Part shown: in pieces, positions 43,544 to 52,460 of the stretch
How the letters are laid out: each line of letters starts with the position of its first letter
Numbering within the stretch: the stretch's first letter is position 1
Source: Candidatus Bathyarchaeota archaeon
Lineage (GTDB): Archaea > Thermoproteota > Bathyarchaeia > Bathyarchaeales > Bathycorpusculaceae
NCBI GenBank assembly: GCA_026014705.1
Contig: JAOZHU010000029.1
Location: 1-60,777, forward strand
Reading direction: 5' to 3'
DNA: 60,777 nt
The notes under the pieces: generated by a model
Told to the model about the DNA's origin: nothing
The model's database searches: none
What the model saw: only the letters and a program-made list of their open reading frames with translations
Position numbers and translations under genes: made by a program

Positions 43544-46234
43544 CTATTTATCTGCTTTAACATATTGCTTGGTGAAGATCATTTTCATATTCTTTTGGTC
43601 ATAATCTACTTGAACCAAGTCTCCAGCTGCTATTCGCCCTGAAAGAATCTCAGCTGCGAGTGGTGTTTCGATTTCACTTTGTATCTTTCGCTTCAATTCC
43701 CGGGCACCAAATTCTGGCAAATAACCGATATCTGCGAGCTTATCTATTACAGCATTTGTAAACTTTAACTCGATTCTTTGCCCCCGTGCAGTGCGTTTAA
43801 CTCGTTCCAGTTGAAGCACAATAATTAGCTTTATCTGGTCCTTAGTTAAAGCATGAAATACGATAATGTCGTCAATACGATTTAAGAACTCGGGTTTAAA
43901 GTACTGGCGAATTATATTCATCAGTTGATCTTTAAGTTCTGAATACTGCTTTGGTTTCGATGCAGTTAAATTGTTTTGAATGAGCTCTGAGCCTACGTTG
44001 CTGGTTGCTATTATGATCGTGTTAGTAAAGTCGACAACTCGACCTTTTCCATCTGTTAGCCGACCATCATCAAAAACTTGCAGTAAAATGTTATGAACAT
44101 CTGGATGGGCTTTTTCGATTTCATCAAGCAAGATGACCGAGTACGGTTTCCTGCGGACTGCTTCGGTAAGTTGACCTCCTTCCTCGTAGCCAACGTAACC
44201 TGGAGGGGCTCCTATTAACTTGCTAACCGCGTGGCGTTCCATGTACTCAGACATATCGATTCTGATCATGGAGTTTTCATCGCCAAACATTACCCATGCC
44301 AAAGATTTCGCTAATTCAGTTTTGCCAACACCAGTTGGACCGAGAAACATGAAAACAGCTATGGGGCGCTTAGCTTCTGTAAGACCTGCTCGGCTACGTA
44401 AAATAGCGTCAGAAACGGCTTGCACTGCTTCTTCTTGGCCCACAATTCGTTCATGCAAGCGCTCTTTTAGTTTTAACAACTTTTCCTTTTCTTCCTTAGT
44501 CAGCTCGGTCACAGGTATTCCTGTTATCTTAGATACAACTTCGGCAATGTGCTGCCGTTTGACTTCAGAGGTAGTGATTCCCTTTTCTTTAAGCCATTTC
44601 GTTCGCATTTCATCATGTTTTGTCTCCAATTTCTTAATCTGCGTTTCCAAAGATTTTGCTTTTTCATATTTTTTGTGCTGCGTTGCAAATTCGAGTTCTC
44701 GTTTCAGTGCATTAATTTGTTTTTCGAGCTCTTTTAGTTCTGGAGGGTGAGAAGTTAGCCCAATCCTTACGCGGGCGGCGGCTTGGTCAATTAGATCTAT
44801 TGCTTTATCTGGAAGGAAACGGTTGGAAATATATCGGTCGGACAACTCTGCGGCTGCAACTATGGCGTCGTCTGTAATCTTCACCTTATGATGGGCTTCA
44901 TAGCGGTCGCGTAAACCTCTCAATATTTCAATGGTCTGCGGTACAGTAGGTTCAGAAATAAACACGGGTTGGAATCGTCTTGCAAGTGCTGCATCCTTTT
45001 CGATGTGCTTTTGATATTCATTTAGTGTGGTGGCGCCAATAAGATGTAATTCTCCGCGTGCCAAGTGAGGCTTAATAATTTGTGAAACATCTAAACCGCC
45101 TTCTTCACCTGTGCCACCAGCTTTCATGATAACATGCAATTCATCAACGAAAATAATTATCTCCTCTTTATGGCTCAAGATCTCATCAATTACTTTCTTG
45201 ATCCGTTCTTCAAATTCACCTCGATACTTTGAGCCTGCAACCAGTGAATTTATATTTAATTCTACAACACGTTTACCCTGAAGTACTTCGGGGACCTCTC
45301 CTTGTATTATTCGTTGAGCAAGACCTTCAACAATTGCAGTTTTGCCAACGCCGGGTTCGCCTATTAACACTGGATTGCTTTTTGTCCTTCGAGATAAAAT
45401 CTCTATGGTTGTCTCAATCTCGTTGGCGCGACCAATAACAGGGTCAAGTTTGCACTCTTTTGCTAACTTTGATAGATCTCTGGAGTATTTGTCGAGATTA
45501 GGTGTCTCACTTTGGTTTTCAACGCGGCCTTCTTGAGCCCCTTTACCGACCACCTTAACGATTTTTTGTCGTAACGCTTGAGGGGTTAAACCATACTTGG
45601 TTAGAAGTTCATTGGCCATCCCTTCTTCCTCGATCAACCCGATAAGCAGGTGCTCAGGTCCTATGTAGCCGTGACCAAGTTCCTGGGATGCTTGAAAAGC
45701 AATTTCGAAGACATTCTTTATTCTTGGCGAAATACTTAATTCAACTTTTTCGCCTTCTTCAATTTCCGTTCCCCCTTTGGGAGCATTATATTCGATGTAA
45801 CCCTTTATTTCCTCAGGATCTATCTTGAACTGTTTGTAAATTTCTTTAATTACGTCACTATTTGATATAGCGTAAAGAAGATGTTCGGTGTCCACCTCTT
45901 TACGATTTAGTTTCAAAGCAAACTTTGCAGCATCTTGAATCAGCTCTTTAGTATGTTCCGACAGGTATTGGTCTATGTCAATGGCTTCACGGTGACGAGG
46001 TAGAGGGTACCCCAACCTAGAAGAGAATTCATCGAAGTCGTTAAAACCCGAAAATAGATCCCCAAAAATATCTCCGCCTCCAAACATACGATCGAATGGT
46101 GAGGCAGATTGTTGTCTGAGCCTAATGAGGTCTTGTTGGCAAACGTGCATTACTCTTTTTTCGCCATTTCTGATGATGCTGACCTGTGTTGTTGCAGGTC
46201 GTATTCGGCAGATATCACATATTCTTTCAGACAT
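43544..46234 (-). CDS. ClpB/ClpC-type AAA+ ATPase with N-terminal zinc finger
   Basis: An 896-residue two-ring unfoldase or disaggregase. Residues 1-30 hold a CxxC zinc-finger-like motif ([10 protein letters not shown], about 5-14) of the ClpE/McsA sort. A Clp N-domain repeat (about 85-230), the first AAA+ (GEPGVGKTA, about 295) and the second (GPTGVGKTE, about 630) follow, with both Walker B and sensor motifs. The middle coiled coil (about 490-545) is only about half as long as in ClpB, as in ClpC/ClpE, and the second AAA+ lacks a VGF/IGF ClpP-binding loop. It should act with Hsp20 on aggregates. Confidence 0.88.
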   Translation of the reverse strand: MSERICDICRIRPATTQVSIIRNGEKRVMHVCQQDLIRLRQQSASPFDRMFGGGDIFGDLFSGFNDFDEFSSRLGYPLPRHREAIDIDQYLSEHTKELIQDAAKFALKLNRKEVDTEHLLYAISNSDVIKEIYKQFKIDPEEIKGYIEYNAPKGGTEIEEGEKVELSISPRIKNVFEIAFQASQELGHGYIGPEHLLIGLIEEEGMANELLTKYGLTPQALRQKIVKVVGKGAQEGRVENQSETPNLDKYSRDLSKLAKECKLDPVIGRANEIETTIEILSRRTKSNPVLIGEPGVGKTAIVEGLAQRIIQGEVPEVLQGKRVVELNINSLVAGSKYRGEFEERIKKVIDEILSHKEEIIIFVDELHVIMKAGGTGEEGGLDVSQIIKPHLARGELHLIGATTLNEYQKHIEKDAALARRFQPVFISEPTVPQTIEILRGLRDRYEAHHKVKITDDAIVAAAELSDRYISNRFLPDKAIDLIDQAAARVRIGLTSHPPELKELEKQINALKRELEFATQHKKYEKAKSLETQIKKLETKHDEMRTKWLKEKGITTSEVKRQHIAEVVSKITGIPVTELTKEEKEKLLKLKERLHERIVGQEEAVQAVSDAILRSRAGLTEAKRPIAVFMFLGPTGVGKTELAKSLAWVMFGDENSMIRIDMSEYMERHAVSKLIGAPPGYVGYEEGGQLTEAVRRKPYSVILLDEIEKAHPDVHNILLQVFDDGRLTDGKGRVVDFTNTIIIATSNVGSELIQNNLTASKPKQYSELKDQLMNIIRQYFKPEFLNRIDDIIVFHALTKDQIKLIIVLQLERVKRTARGQRIELKFTNAVIDKLADIGYLPEFGARELKRKIQSEIETPLAAEILSGRIAAGDLVQVDYDQKNMKMIFTKQYVKADK

Positions 46235-46381
46235 TACATGTCCCTCTTTTTTCTTCTGAAATAGTCGTGTAAACGAGTTTGTGTGCCTTTGTTAACATGA
46301 TGAAACTACTTCGCCAGCAGCTCCTTTGAAAACCTTATAGAGTATTCACAGATATATTGCTGCCGCATAACTTGTTATTGA

Positions 46382-46621
46382 CTACAACCAATGAAGATGC
46401 GATTTTAACAGTAAAAAGATCCTCCGAAACGTTCGGGCTTGCCTTAGAGAAACGCTCAAAAACGCAAGGTCACCACTATAATAATCCAATTTTCCCTTAC
46501 GCGGGTGCATAACTCTATAGGATGCCCCATCTGGCTTTTGGATTGTCCGAATAATTTTTTCTGAATACTGCCTCGTCATTTTCAGGTTGCCCCATCGCTG
46601 ACCTACAACCATAAGCAACAC
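46382..46621 (-). CDS. Small open reading frame of doubtful coding status
   Basis: A 79-codon frame with mixed protein-like sequence (RWGNLKMTRQYSEKIIRTI, DGASYRVMHPRKGKLDYY). No family is recognised, and codon use is unremarkable. It lies in 1.37 kb of apparently decaying sequence between the Clp gene and the acyltransferase. It may be a gene fragment. Confidence 0.25.
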   Translation of the reverse strand: MLLMVVGQRWGNLKMTRQYSEKIIRTIQKPDGASYRVMHPRKGKLDYYSGDLAFLSVSLRQARTFRRIFLLLKSHLHWL

Positions 46622-47009
46622 TCTCTTGGAAACAAGACAAGCAGTGAGTTTTCTGCGGAAATTGTTGCTCTTCTTTCACTCAAGTCCGAGTTGGGAAGCG
46701 AGTGCTAAGTGGTAGAAGAAGAAATTCCCCTGCAGCAAACTTCTCTTACTGCTTCTGAAATCGAAAGAACAACGACACATATTTTTCCCAACTGTTGTTG
46801 TTCTACCCATTAAGTGCTGTACCCTTTTTAAGGTTGGCAATCTAAACCTATTCGGAATATTCTTCGCCCATTGTACATTTTGTCAATTCTATCATTTCGC
46901 TTTTTATGAAATCAAATAATGTTTTGCGCCACTAAAATTGAGGGGGGCTCATAAAATTATCAGAGGCTCCTCCAGTCGTGCAGTTACTTTTCGTCTGCTG
47001 GCTAGATAT

Positions 47010-47249
47010 TTAGAAGTTAATAATTATTTTGTGTCTTGCGATGCTAATCTCTTTGAGCGCTTTTACTATTATAATTTGCAGATTGCTTTTTTCTTTAATG
47101 GAACGTGCAAGCTCATTCTGGAAAGCCTCTTTCGCAGGAATACCTCCGATTTCATTCTGTAAGGCAATCTGTGATCTGCTGATTATATAGCAGTCCTCGG
47201 CTTCCCTGATTGCCCTTTTCAAGGTTTTTTCTGCATCTTTTGCTCTCAT
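47010..47249 (-). CDS. Small helical protein or gene fragment
   Basis: A 79-codon frame (from MRAKDAEKTLKRAIREAED at 47249) predicting a charged helical protein with many Lys, Glu and Ile. Just upstream, a different frame (RGFAWDRIDSGNFL, EEQKHTLMNILDES) has the same kind of composition and would join it with one frameshift. It may be the 3' part of a broken gene inside the element. Function unknown. Confidence 0.4.
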   Translation of the reverse strand: MRAKDAEKTLKRAIREAEDCYIISRSQIALQNEIGGIPAKEAFQNELARSIKEKSNLQIIIVKALKEISIARHKIIINF

Positions 47250-47374
47250 CAAGAATATTCATTAAAGTGTGTTTTTGTTCTTCAGACAAAAAATTACCTG
47301 AATCTATCCTGTCCCAAGCAAAACCTCTAAGAGAATTGGTAGCAAATAAGAAAAAAGGGTTTTCCGGTACATTT

Positions 47375-47409
47375 CGTCACGTAGTTTCCATTGAAGCCAT
47401 AAAAGATTA
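47375..47409 (+). repeat. Candidate attR, second copy of the UPF0147 3' end
   Basis: About 35 bases similar to 40637-40669, with the last 17 bases identical. This is a copy of the 3' end of the UPF0147 gene without the gene, as expected when an element integrates into the gene and displaces its original end. The 5' half has drifted (two insertions). Confidence 0.7.
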
Positions 47410-47579
47410 GTGCTTGTCGTAAAGGGTTAAAACCTGGCGCGGCTTAATGAAACCGTTGCCTCTGCCCTATTTTGTTCATGTTGTGTTTAACATGCTTTTT
47501 GTTTTCTCTCTGCCGCAAGCATTATTAGTGTCTTGCGCAAGTGTGCTCGCCAAAAGGTGACCCGCTGAGTGAAGATGCG

Positions 47580-47605
47580 CGCCCCCAAGAGTAGGGGCGG
47601 TTTTT
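47580..47605 (+). promoter_or_regulatory. GC hairpin followed by T5, just upstream of an acyltransferase
   Basis: CGCCCC at 47580-47585 pairs with GGGGCG at 47594-47599 over an eight-base loop, and TTTTT follows. It looks like an intrinsic terminator, yet ends only four bases before the GTG start of the acyltransferase gene. It could attenuate that gene or terminate transcripts leaving the element. Confidence 0.4.
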
Positions 47606-47609
47606 AGTC

Positions 47610-48677
47610 GTGTCGCAGACGCGCTTGACCGCTGAATTCGATTGGCTGAAGATATTTGCACTGTTGTTGCTGATTTTTGTTCATAGCGATCTATATTTTG
47701 CCTTTCCAGAAATTATCCAGTCAGTTCAATGTTTTCTGCTGAGTTGCTTTTTCTTTGTCGGCGGCTTCTTAACTTTCACTTCGTTCCACAAACGCGAAGC
47801 CAGCGTTCGCGGGTTCTTCAAATCCAAAATGTTGACGCTGTACTTTCCTTTCATGGCTGCCTCCGTGTTCTATTTTGCTTTGGAAATAACTATTGGCGGT
47901 GTCGGCTTGGATCCGCTACGTTTATTATCCCAACTTTCGATGCTTAACATTTTTGACGAATTCAACTCCGTTTATAATTGGGGATCACTCTGGTTTATTC
48001 CCTACCTGTTAGCTTTCATGCTGATTTTGGTGCTACTTGAGAAATACATCTGCAACTCAAAATACCAAATCTTGGCTGGTTCCGTCTTTTGGTTCAGCAC
48101 TATTCTGACTTGGGTATACAATCCACCACTTCAGTTCGGTCAAGTGTTTAGTCAATACTTCCTGATTTTCGCAGTAGGTTTTTGGGTTAACAAACTCAAC
48201 GCATATGACCGAATAACACATTCCGCAACTGCCGGGGTCGCCGCTCCAGTTTTCACTTTGTCTTCACTAAATTTCTCCGGCTTATTCACTTTCAGCAACA
48301 CGGCAGAAGCGTTAAAGTCTCTGCTTTATTCGAATGGGCGAAGCGTTCTCCTTGGGTTGTCCGCGGTCTTGCTCGCTCTCTTTCTGCTGCGAAAACTGCA
48401 ATTTCCCCATAATCGTTTAGTCAAAACAATCGCCGCTACAAGCATTTTCATTTACCTTCTGGAACCCTTTACCAGCTATGTCCTACGTAGCTACGTCTTC
48501 TGGGACACCACAATTTACTTCACTGATGGTCTCCCATTCTATCTCTATTTGACAACCCGCATAATCGTCATACTTGTTCTTCTGCCGCTCGCAATAAGCG
48601 CAGTTAGAATTCTTGTGCCGAAAGCTGCTTCCCTGACAGTGAAGTCCAAACGGCTGTTGTTGCAGCATCTTAAATGA
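47610..48677 (+). CDS. Acyltransferase-3-like membrane protein (second)
   Basis: A 355-residue polytopic membrane protein of the acyltransferase-3 type. The first helix holds the conserved His (LIFVHSDLYF), and further helices include FLLSCFFFVGGFLTF and WFIPYLLAFMLILVLL. It is only distantly similar to the protein at 28.0 kb. The start is GTG at 47610, right after a hairpin and T5. No SGNH gene is adjacent. Substrate and acceptor unknown; an envelope-lipid or glycan acyl transfer is the family role. Confidence 0.8.
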   Translation: MSQTRLTAEFDWLKIFALLLLIFVHSDLYFAFPEIIQSVQCFLLSCFFFVGGFLTFTSFHKREASVRGFFKSKMLTLYFPFMAASVFYFALEITIGGVGLDPLRLLSQLSMLNIFDEFNSVYNWGSLWFIPYLLAFMLILVLLEKYICNSKYQILAGSVFWFSTILTWVYNPPLQFGQVFSQYFLIFAVGFWVNKLNAYDRITHSATAGVAAPVFTLSSLNFSGLFTFSNTAEALKSLLYSNGRSVLLGLSAVLLALFLLRKLQFPHNRLVKTIAATSIFIYLLEPFTSYVLRSYVFWDTTIYFTDGLPFYLYLTTRIIVILVLLPLAISAVRILVPKAASLTVKSKRLLLQHLK

Positions 48678-48776
48678 TAAGCGCACATATTGTGGCTTTG
48701 TGAAGTGCCAGTTATTTCTCTAAGAGCCTGATTCGTGTATCCTATATGCTTGCTTTTGTTCTGTCTGATGGGAGTT

Positions 48777-49277
48777 TCAATTCATGTGGCTGGGGCAGCG
48801 TTTATTTTTGTTTCCCATTTTAACTGCTTTTTCCGCGAGTCTCTTTGTTTCTTTATATGACCGTGCACAATGCTTACAGCAGAAGGCGGTTTCTTTTCCG
48901 TCTATGCTTTCTCGGTAGGCGCCTTCGTAGACCTTGCAGCCGCAGTGAGCGCACACGTCGAGGCTGGGTTCAATGGCAATTGCGACTAGCTCGGCAAAGC
49001 GTTTGAAAAGCCCGATGCAGAGTTCTCTGCCTTCCCCCGTTAGTTCAAACACTTTTTTCTCCTTTTCGCCTACAGGTTTTACCGTATGCTTCACTAAGCC
49101 TTTCTCTTCTAACTGTTGCAGAAATGGGTAGACTAAGCTTGGGCTTACTTCTTTTTTCACTCTTTTCTTGAAGCGGCTGAGTATTCGGTAGCCGTGTGCA
49201 GGTCCTTCGTAAAGAATTGTGAGTATGTAGAAGCGTGAGAAATCTGAAACCAGCTCGTGGAGGCTTTCCGCGGTCAT
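48777..49277 (-). CDS. PadR-type regulator with C-terminal TRASH-like metal-binding domain
   Basis: The first 100 residues are a PadR winged helix (FSRFYILTILYEGPAHGYRI, then PSLVYPFLQQLEEKGLVKH). The tail, from about residue 107, holds a cysteine array (CAHCGCKVYEG, then FCCKHCARSYKE) of the TRASH pattern used by archaeal copper or heavy-metal responses. A metal-sensing repressor is therefore likely. It is divergent from the cupin gene, by about 170 bases, which may be its target. The metal cannot be told. Confidence 0.82.
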   Translation of the reverse strand: MTAESLHELVSDFSRFYILTILYEGPAHGYRILSRFKKRVKKEVSPSLVYPFLQQLEEKGLVKHTVKPVGEKEKKVFELTGEGRELCIGLFKRFAELVAIAIEPSLDVCAHCGCKVYEGAYRESIDGKETAFCCKHCARSYKETKRLAEKAVKMGNKNKRCPSHMN

Positions 49278-49444
49278 GTCTTATCCAAGCAGAGGCTTAC
49301 CGCGGCATAGCGTTATAAATGTTTTTGAGATATATCTTCAAGCGACACTTGTCTCTGCTTCAGTACAGCGCATCGCTCAAAAACAGATAATTAATCATAA
49401 GCTTATTAGCAAACACGCGCAACAAATAGCAAACAAGTTGGAAA

Positions 49445-49798
49445 GTGAAACTACAAATGAAAATATTCAACTACAATACGGTTCAAGCAAAAGATGCAGG
49501 CGAAGGCACATCAAAAGTAGCTGTACGTTGGCTCATCACCAAAGAATTAGTCGCTGAGAACTTTGCGATGCGTCTCTTCGAAATTGAAGCCGGTGGCTAC
49601 AGCCCGCTGCACACGCATCCTTGGGAGCACGAAGTTTTCATACTCGAAGGTGAAGGACAAGTTTTTGACGGCGAAATAGCAACGGCAATCAAAGCAGGTG
49701 ACGTTGTCTTCGTGCCCTCGGGTGAGCAACACCAGTTCAAGAACAACAGCAAAGAAACTCTAAAGTTCCTCTGTCTCATACCCTGCGTCAAGAAGTGA
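49445..49798 (+). CDS. Cupin-domain protein
   Basis: A 117-residue single cupin barrel. The two cupin motifs are visible: YSPLHTHPWEHEVFILEGEG (His, His, Glu) and DVVFVPSGEQHQFKNNS (His). These ligands would bind a divalent metal. The protein could be a small-molecule-binding or sugar-modifying enzyme. It faces the PadR/TRASH regulator gene and may be under its control. The exact activity is unknown. Confidence 0.88.
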   Translation: MKLQMKIFNYNTVQAKDAGEGTSKVAVRWLITKELVAENFAMRLFEIEAGGYSPLHTHPWEHEVFILEGEGQVFDGEIATAIKAGDVVFVPSGEQHQFKNNSKETLKFLCLIPCVKK

Positions 49799-49885
49799 TT
49801 TATATCATTGTATCGTGGAATTTTTCACTAACAAATATATCCTAGTGGTTACATCTAACTCTGGGTTCCACGGGGGTAATGCCCT

Positions 49886-51268
49886 TTGAAGTACGATGTA
49901 ATAATCGTTGGCGCAGGTCCAGCCGGCATATTCTCAGCATTAGAACTAACAGAAAAGAATCACCTAAGCGTATTACTGCTTGATAGGGGCTTAGACATAG
50001 ACCAACGCAAATGCCCCTCAAGCCGCGGATTCGACTGCCAACACTGCGAGCCCTGCTCTGTTCTCTCAGGTTGGGGCGGCGCAGGCGCCTACAGTGACGG
50101 CAAACTAACATTATCCACTGAAGTAGGCGGGTGGCTGAACCAGTACGTTTCGCACAACGAACTTGAGGCGCTCATTAAATATGTTGACGGCGTTTACCTA
50201 GAATACGGCGCAGACGAGCATGTCTATGGCGGAGATGCTGAGAAAGTAGATGAAATCGAACGCAAGGCTTCGTTGGCAGGGTTGAAACTAGTCAGACAGA
50301 GAATCCGTCATATGGGCACAGAGAAATGTGCTGAAACCCTGCGGCGCATGCGCCGAGAACTCAACAGCAAAATCACGTTTCAAACCAAAACCGATGTGAA
50401 AAACCTAATCACAGAGAATCACATGGTTAAAGGCGTGGAAACCGCCAGTGGCGAAAAATACACAGGCAAATACGTTATAATCGCTCCCGGAAGAGGCGGC
50501 GCTGAATGGCTTCAAACAGAAGCCCAACTCCACGGCTTGAGAACTGTGAATAACCCTGTCGATGTAGGCGTAAGAGTGGAAGTTTTAGCCTCCGTGATGG
50601 AAGAACTTACCAAGGCGCTTTACGAGCCTAAACTTGTGTATTATTCAAAGGCGTTTGATGATCAAGTTCGCACCTTCTGTGTTTCACCCTACGGCGAGGT
50701 TACAACAGAATCTTACGATGGCGTCTTGACCGTTAACGGGCAAAGCTATGCGGAGAGAAAAACAAAAAACACAAACTTCGCCATTCTTGTAAGCACGTCG
50801 TTTACAGAGCCCTTTAGGGAACCAATAGCTTACGGGAAATATGTTGCCCGCCTTTCAAATCTGCTCAGCGGCGGAGTTATGGTGCAGCGCCTAGGCGACC
50901 TAGTGTCTGGACGACGCTCAACACCAGAACGCCTCGCACGAAGCGTGGTCACGCCAACATTGAAGAACGCTACGCCCGGCGACTTAAGCTTCGTTCTGCC
51001 CTACCGATACTTGGCGGACATACGTGAGATGCTTCAAGCCTTGGATACCATCGCGCCTGGGGTTCACTCGAGAGATACGCTACTCTACGGAATAGAAGTG
51101 AAGTTTTACTCCTCGCACCTAGAATTGAACAATGTCTTGGAAACTCGGATTCGTAACATGTTTACAATAGGTGACGGCGCCGGCGTCACTCGCGGCTTAA
51201 TTCAAGCGTCCGCCTCGGGCGTGATAGTGGCCAGAGAAATTATGAAAAGAGAAAAACTGAAGGCATAG
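49886..51268 (+). CDS. FAD-dependent dehydrogenase (COG2509 type)
   Basis: A 460-residue flavoprotein. The N-terminal FAD motif DVIIVGAGPAGIFSALEL (residues 4-21) is followed by a cysteine-rich loop (CPSSRGFDCQHCEPC) and GWGGAGAYSDGKL, typical of the group, and by a C-terminal GDGAGVTRGLIQAS FAD-contact motif. Members may be oxidoreductases working on geranylgeranyl or other unknown substrates; the real substrate is not known. The start is TTG at 49886. It precedes the zinc-ribbon gene by four bases and may share its transcript. Confidence 0.85.
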   Translation: MKYDVIIVGAGPAGIFSALELTEKNHLSVLLLDRGLDIDQRKCPSSRGFDCQHCEPCSVLSGWGGAGAYSDGKLTLSTEVGGWLNQYVSHNELEALIKYVDGVYLEYGADEHVYGGDAEKVDEIERKASLAGLKLVRQRIRHMGTEKCAETLRRMRRELNSKITFQTKTDVKNLITENHMVKGVETASGEKYTGKYVIIAPGRGGAEWLQTEAQLHGLRTVNNPVDVGVRVEVLASVMEELTKALYEPKLVYYSKAFDDQVRTFCVSPYGEVTTESYDGVLTVNGQSYAERKTKNTNFAILVSTSFTEPFREPIAYGKYVARLSNLLSGGVMVQRLGDLVSGRRSTPERLARSVVTPTLKNATPGDLSFVLPYRYLADIREMLQALDTIAPGVHSRDTLLYGIEVKFYSSHLELNNVLETRIRNMFTIGDGAGVTRGLIQASASGVIVAREIMKREKLKA

Positions 51269-51272
51269 CCCA

Positions 51273-52025
51273 ATGGTTATAGCGCATGCCATAAAATGCT
51301 CGCATTGCGGGGCACCTGTGGAGTTTACTTCTGGCGAGATAACTGCTACTTGCAAATATTGCGGCTTTACAACTGTCGTGGAGACTGGGCAAGTTTTCAC
51401 TTTTGAGCATTCGCTGTTGCTGAACAAGTTTGATGAAACGCAAATCGAAACGCCCATACGCGATTGGATGAACTCAGGTTTTTTGAAGCCGCCTGACCTT
51501 GCCAAGAAATCAAAGATCACGGAGAAGAATCTGGTTTATTTGCCTTTCTGGGTGGTTTCTCTGCTAGCTAAAACCGTTTATAAGGGCATATTTGAACGTA
51601 TAACACCGCCCGTGATGAAAGAGGGAACACTTGAGAAAGAGTACAACTGGCTTGTGCTGGCAAGAATTGCAACTGATTTTCCAACGAGAGAATACCGCGT
51701 TCCTTTAGAAGGAAAAATTCCTTACGACTTTAGGAAAATCGAGAGATTCGCAAAGATTTTGAACAACGAAATCAGCGAAGACGGAGCGGTTACTTTGGCG
51801 AAGCAGCAAATTGAAGCGCATCACCGCTTTCTCCTGCAGAAAGAAGTAGATAAACTCATAGAAGTCAATAATGCCTTTAGTGTGAAACAAGCGGTGTATT
51901 TGCACGCGCCCTTGTGGTTTATAAAATTTGATTACAGGAATAAATGTTACCAGTTGTTAATAGACGGTGCCACAGGCACAGTTGTAAAAGGCGAAATACC
52001 GCAAAAAGGCTTCGGAATATTTTAG
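51273..52025 (+). CDS. Zinc-ribbon protein of a membrane-stress-like operon
   Basis: A 250-residue protein that begins with a single zinc ribbon (KCSHCGAPVEF, then ATCKYCGFTTVV, about residues 8-37) followed by a beta-rich globular domain with aromatic strands (YLPFWVVSLLAKTVYKGIF, LWFIKFDYRNKCYQLLIDG). Family resemblance to Bacillus YdjG, a zinc-ribbon partner of YdjI, is from the ribbon and the gene order. It is the first of four genes in the same direction. Function is inferred from this context. Confidence 0.7.
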   Translation: MVIAHAIKCSHCGAPVEFTSGEITATCKYCGFTTVVETGQVFTFEHSLLLNKFDETQIETPIRDWMNSGFLKPPDLAKKSKITEKNLVYLPFWVVSLLAKTVYKGIFERITPPVMKEGTLEKEYNWLVLARIATDFPTREYRVPLEGKIPYDFRKIERFAKILNNEISEDGAVTLAKQQIEAHHRFLLQKEVDKLIEVNNAFSVKQAVYLHAPLWFIKFDYRNKCYQLLIDGATGTVVKGEIPQKGFGIF

Positions 52026-52088
52026 GTAAAATCTTAAAAGAGAGACTCAACTCCATACTAAAATCAGCGTGCGCGCTTGAGGGATGCA

Positions 52089-52460
52089 ATGGCAAACAGC
52101 GAGAATATTTCTTCTACTGCCATGCCGTATGGCGTAGGCGCGCTCATAGTTCTTGTTGTATCCATTGGTGCCGCCGCAGTAGTTTACGGTTTGTCGCTTC
52201 TTGCCTTCAATTTATTCAGTTTTCCCACTTGGCTTTTTGGTCCCCTCGGCGTCTACACGTTAGCGTACTCGTTCATAGCGAGAAAGGGTTCAACTTACTA
52301 TTTGGTTTGGGGCAGCGTGCTGTTTGCTGTTGCCATGATATCCGCGCTTTATGCTGCGGTTAGCCCATTCGTTATATTGGGCATTCTGGCAATCGTCATA
52401 GCCATCATAGGTATTATTGCATACCAGAGGAGTAAAAAATGGGTGGAAAAGACTATTTAG
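52089..52460 (+). CDS. Small polytopic membrane protein
   Basis: A protein of about 123 residues with four hydrophobic segments (GVGALIVLVVSIGAAAVVYG, then FPTWLFGPLGVYTLAYSFI, VWGSVLFAVAMISALYAA and FVILGILAIVIAIIGIIAY) and a basic tail. The start at 52089 (MANSENIS) is favoured by GAGGGA upstream; a TTG at 52077 would add four residues. It overlaps the next gene by 22 bases. It takes the place of YdjH in the comparison with the Bacillus locus. Confidence 0.75.
   Translation: MANSENISSTAMPYGVGALIVLVVSIGAAAVVYGLSLLAFNLFSFPTWLFGPLGVYTLAYSFIARKGSTYYLVWGSVLFAVAMISALYAAVSPFVILGILAIVIAIIGIIAYQRSKKWVEKTI

Larger units (their letters stand above)
40653..47409. mobile_element. Candidate degenerate integrated element with heat-shock cargo
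   Basis: A 6.74-kb segment bounded by direct repeats at 40653-40669 and 47393-47409. Just inside the left repeat is the C-terminal half of a tyrosine recombinase. Inside it are a truncated MarC gene, hsp20, a winged-helix regulator, a DUF1614 protein, a Clp ATPase and 1.2 kb of decayed sequence. Several stretches look more A+T-rich than flanking genes by eye. The element has lost its integrase and should be immobile. Boundaries depend on the repeat being the attachment core. Confidence 0.65.

Noticed and set aside
46942-46955. GGGGGG with CTCATAAAA as a sixth copy of the G-tract element.
   Set aside because: The preceding sequence is AAAATTGA, not TATA-like, and no gene follows in the coding direction.
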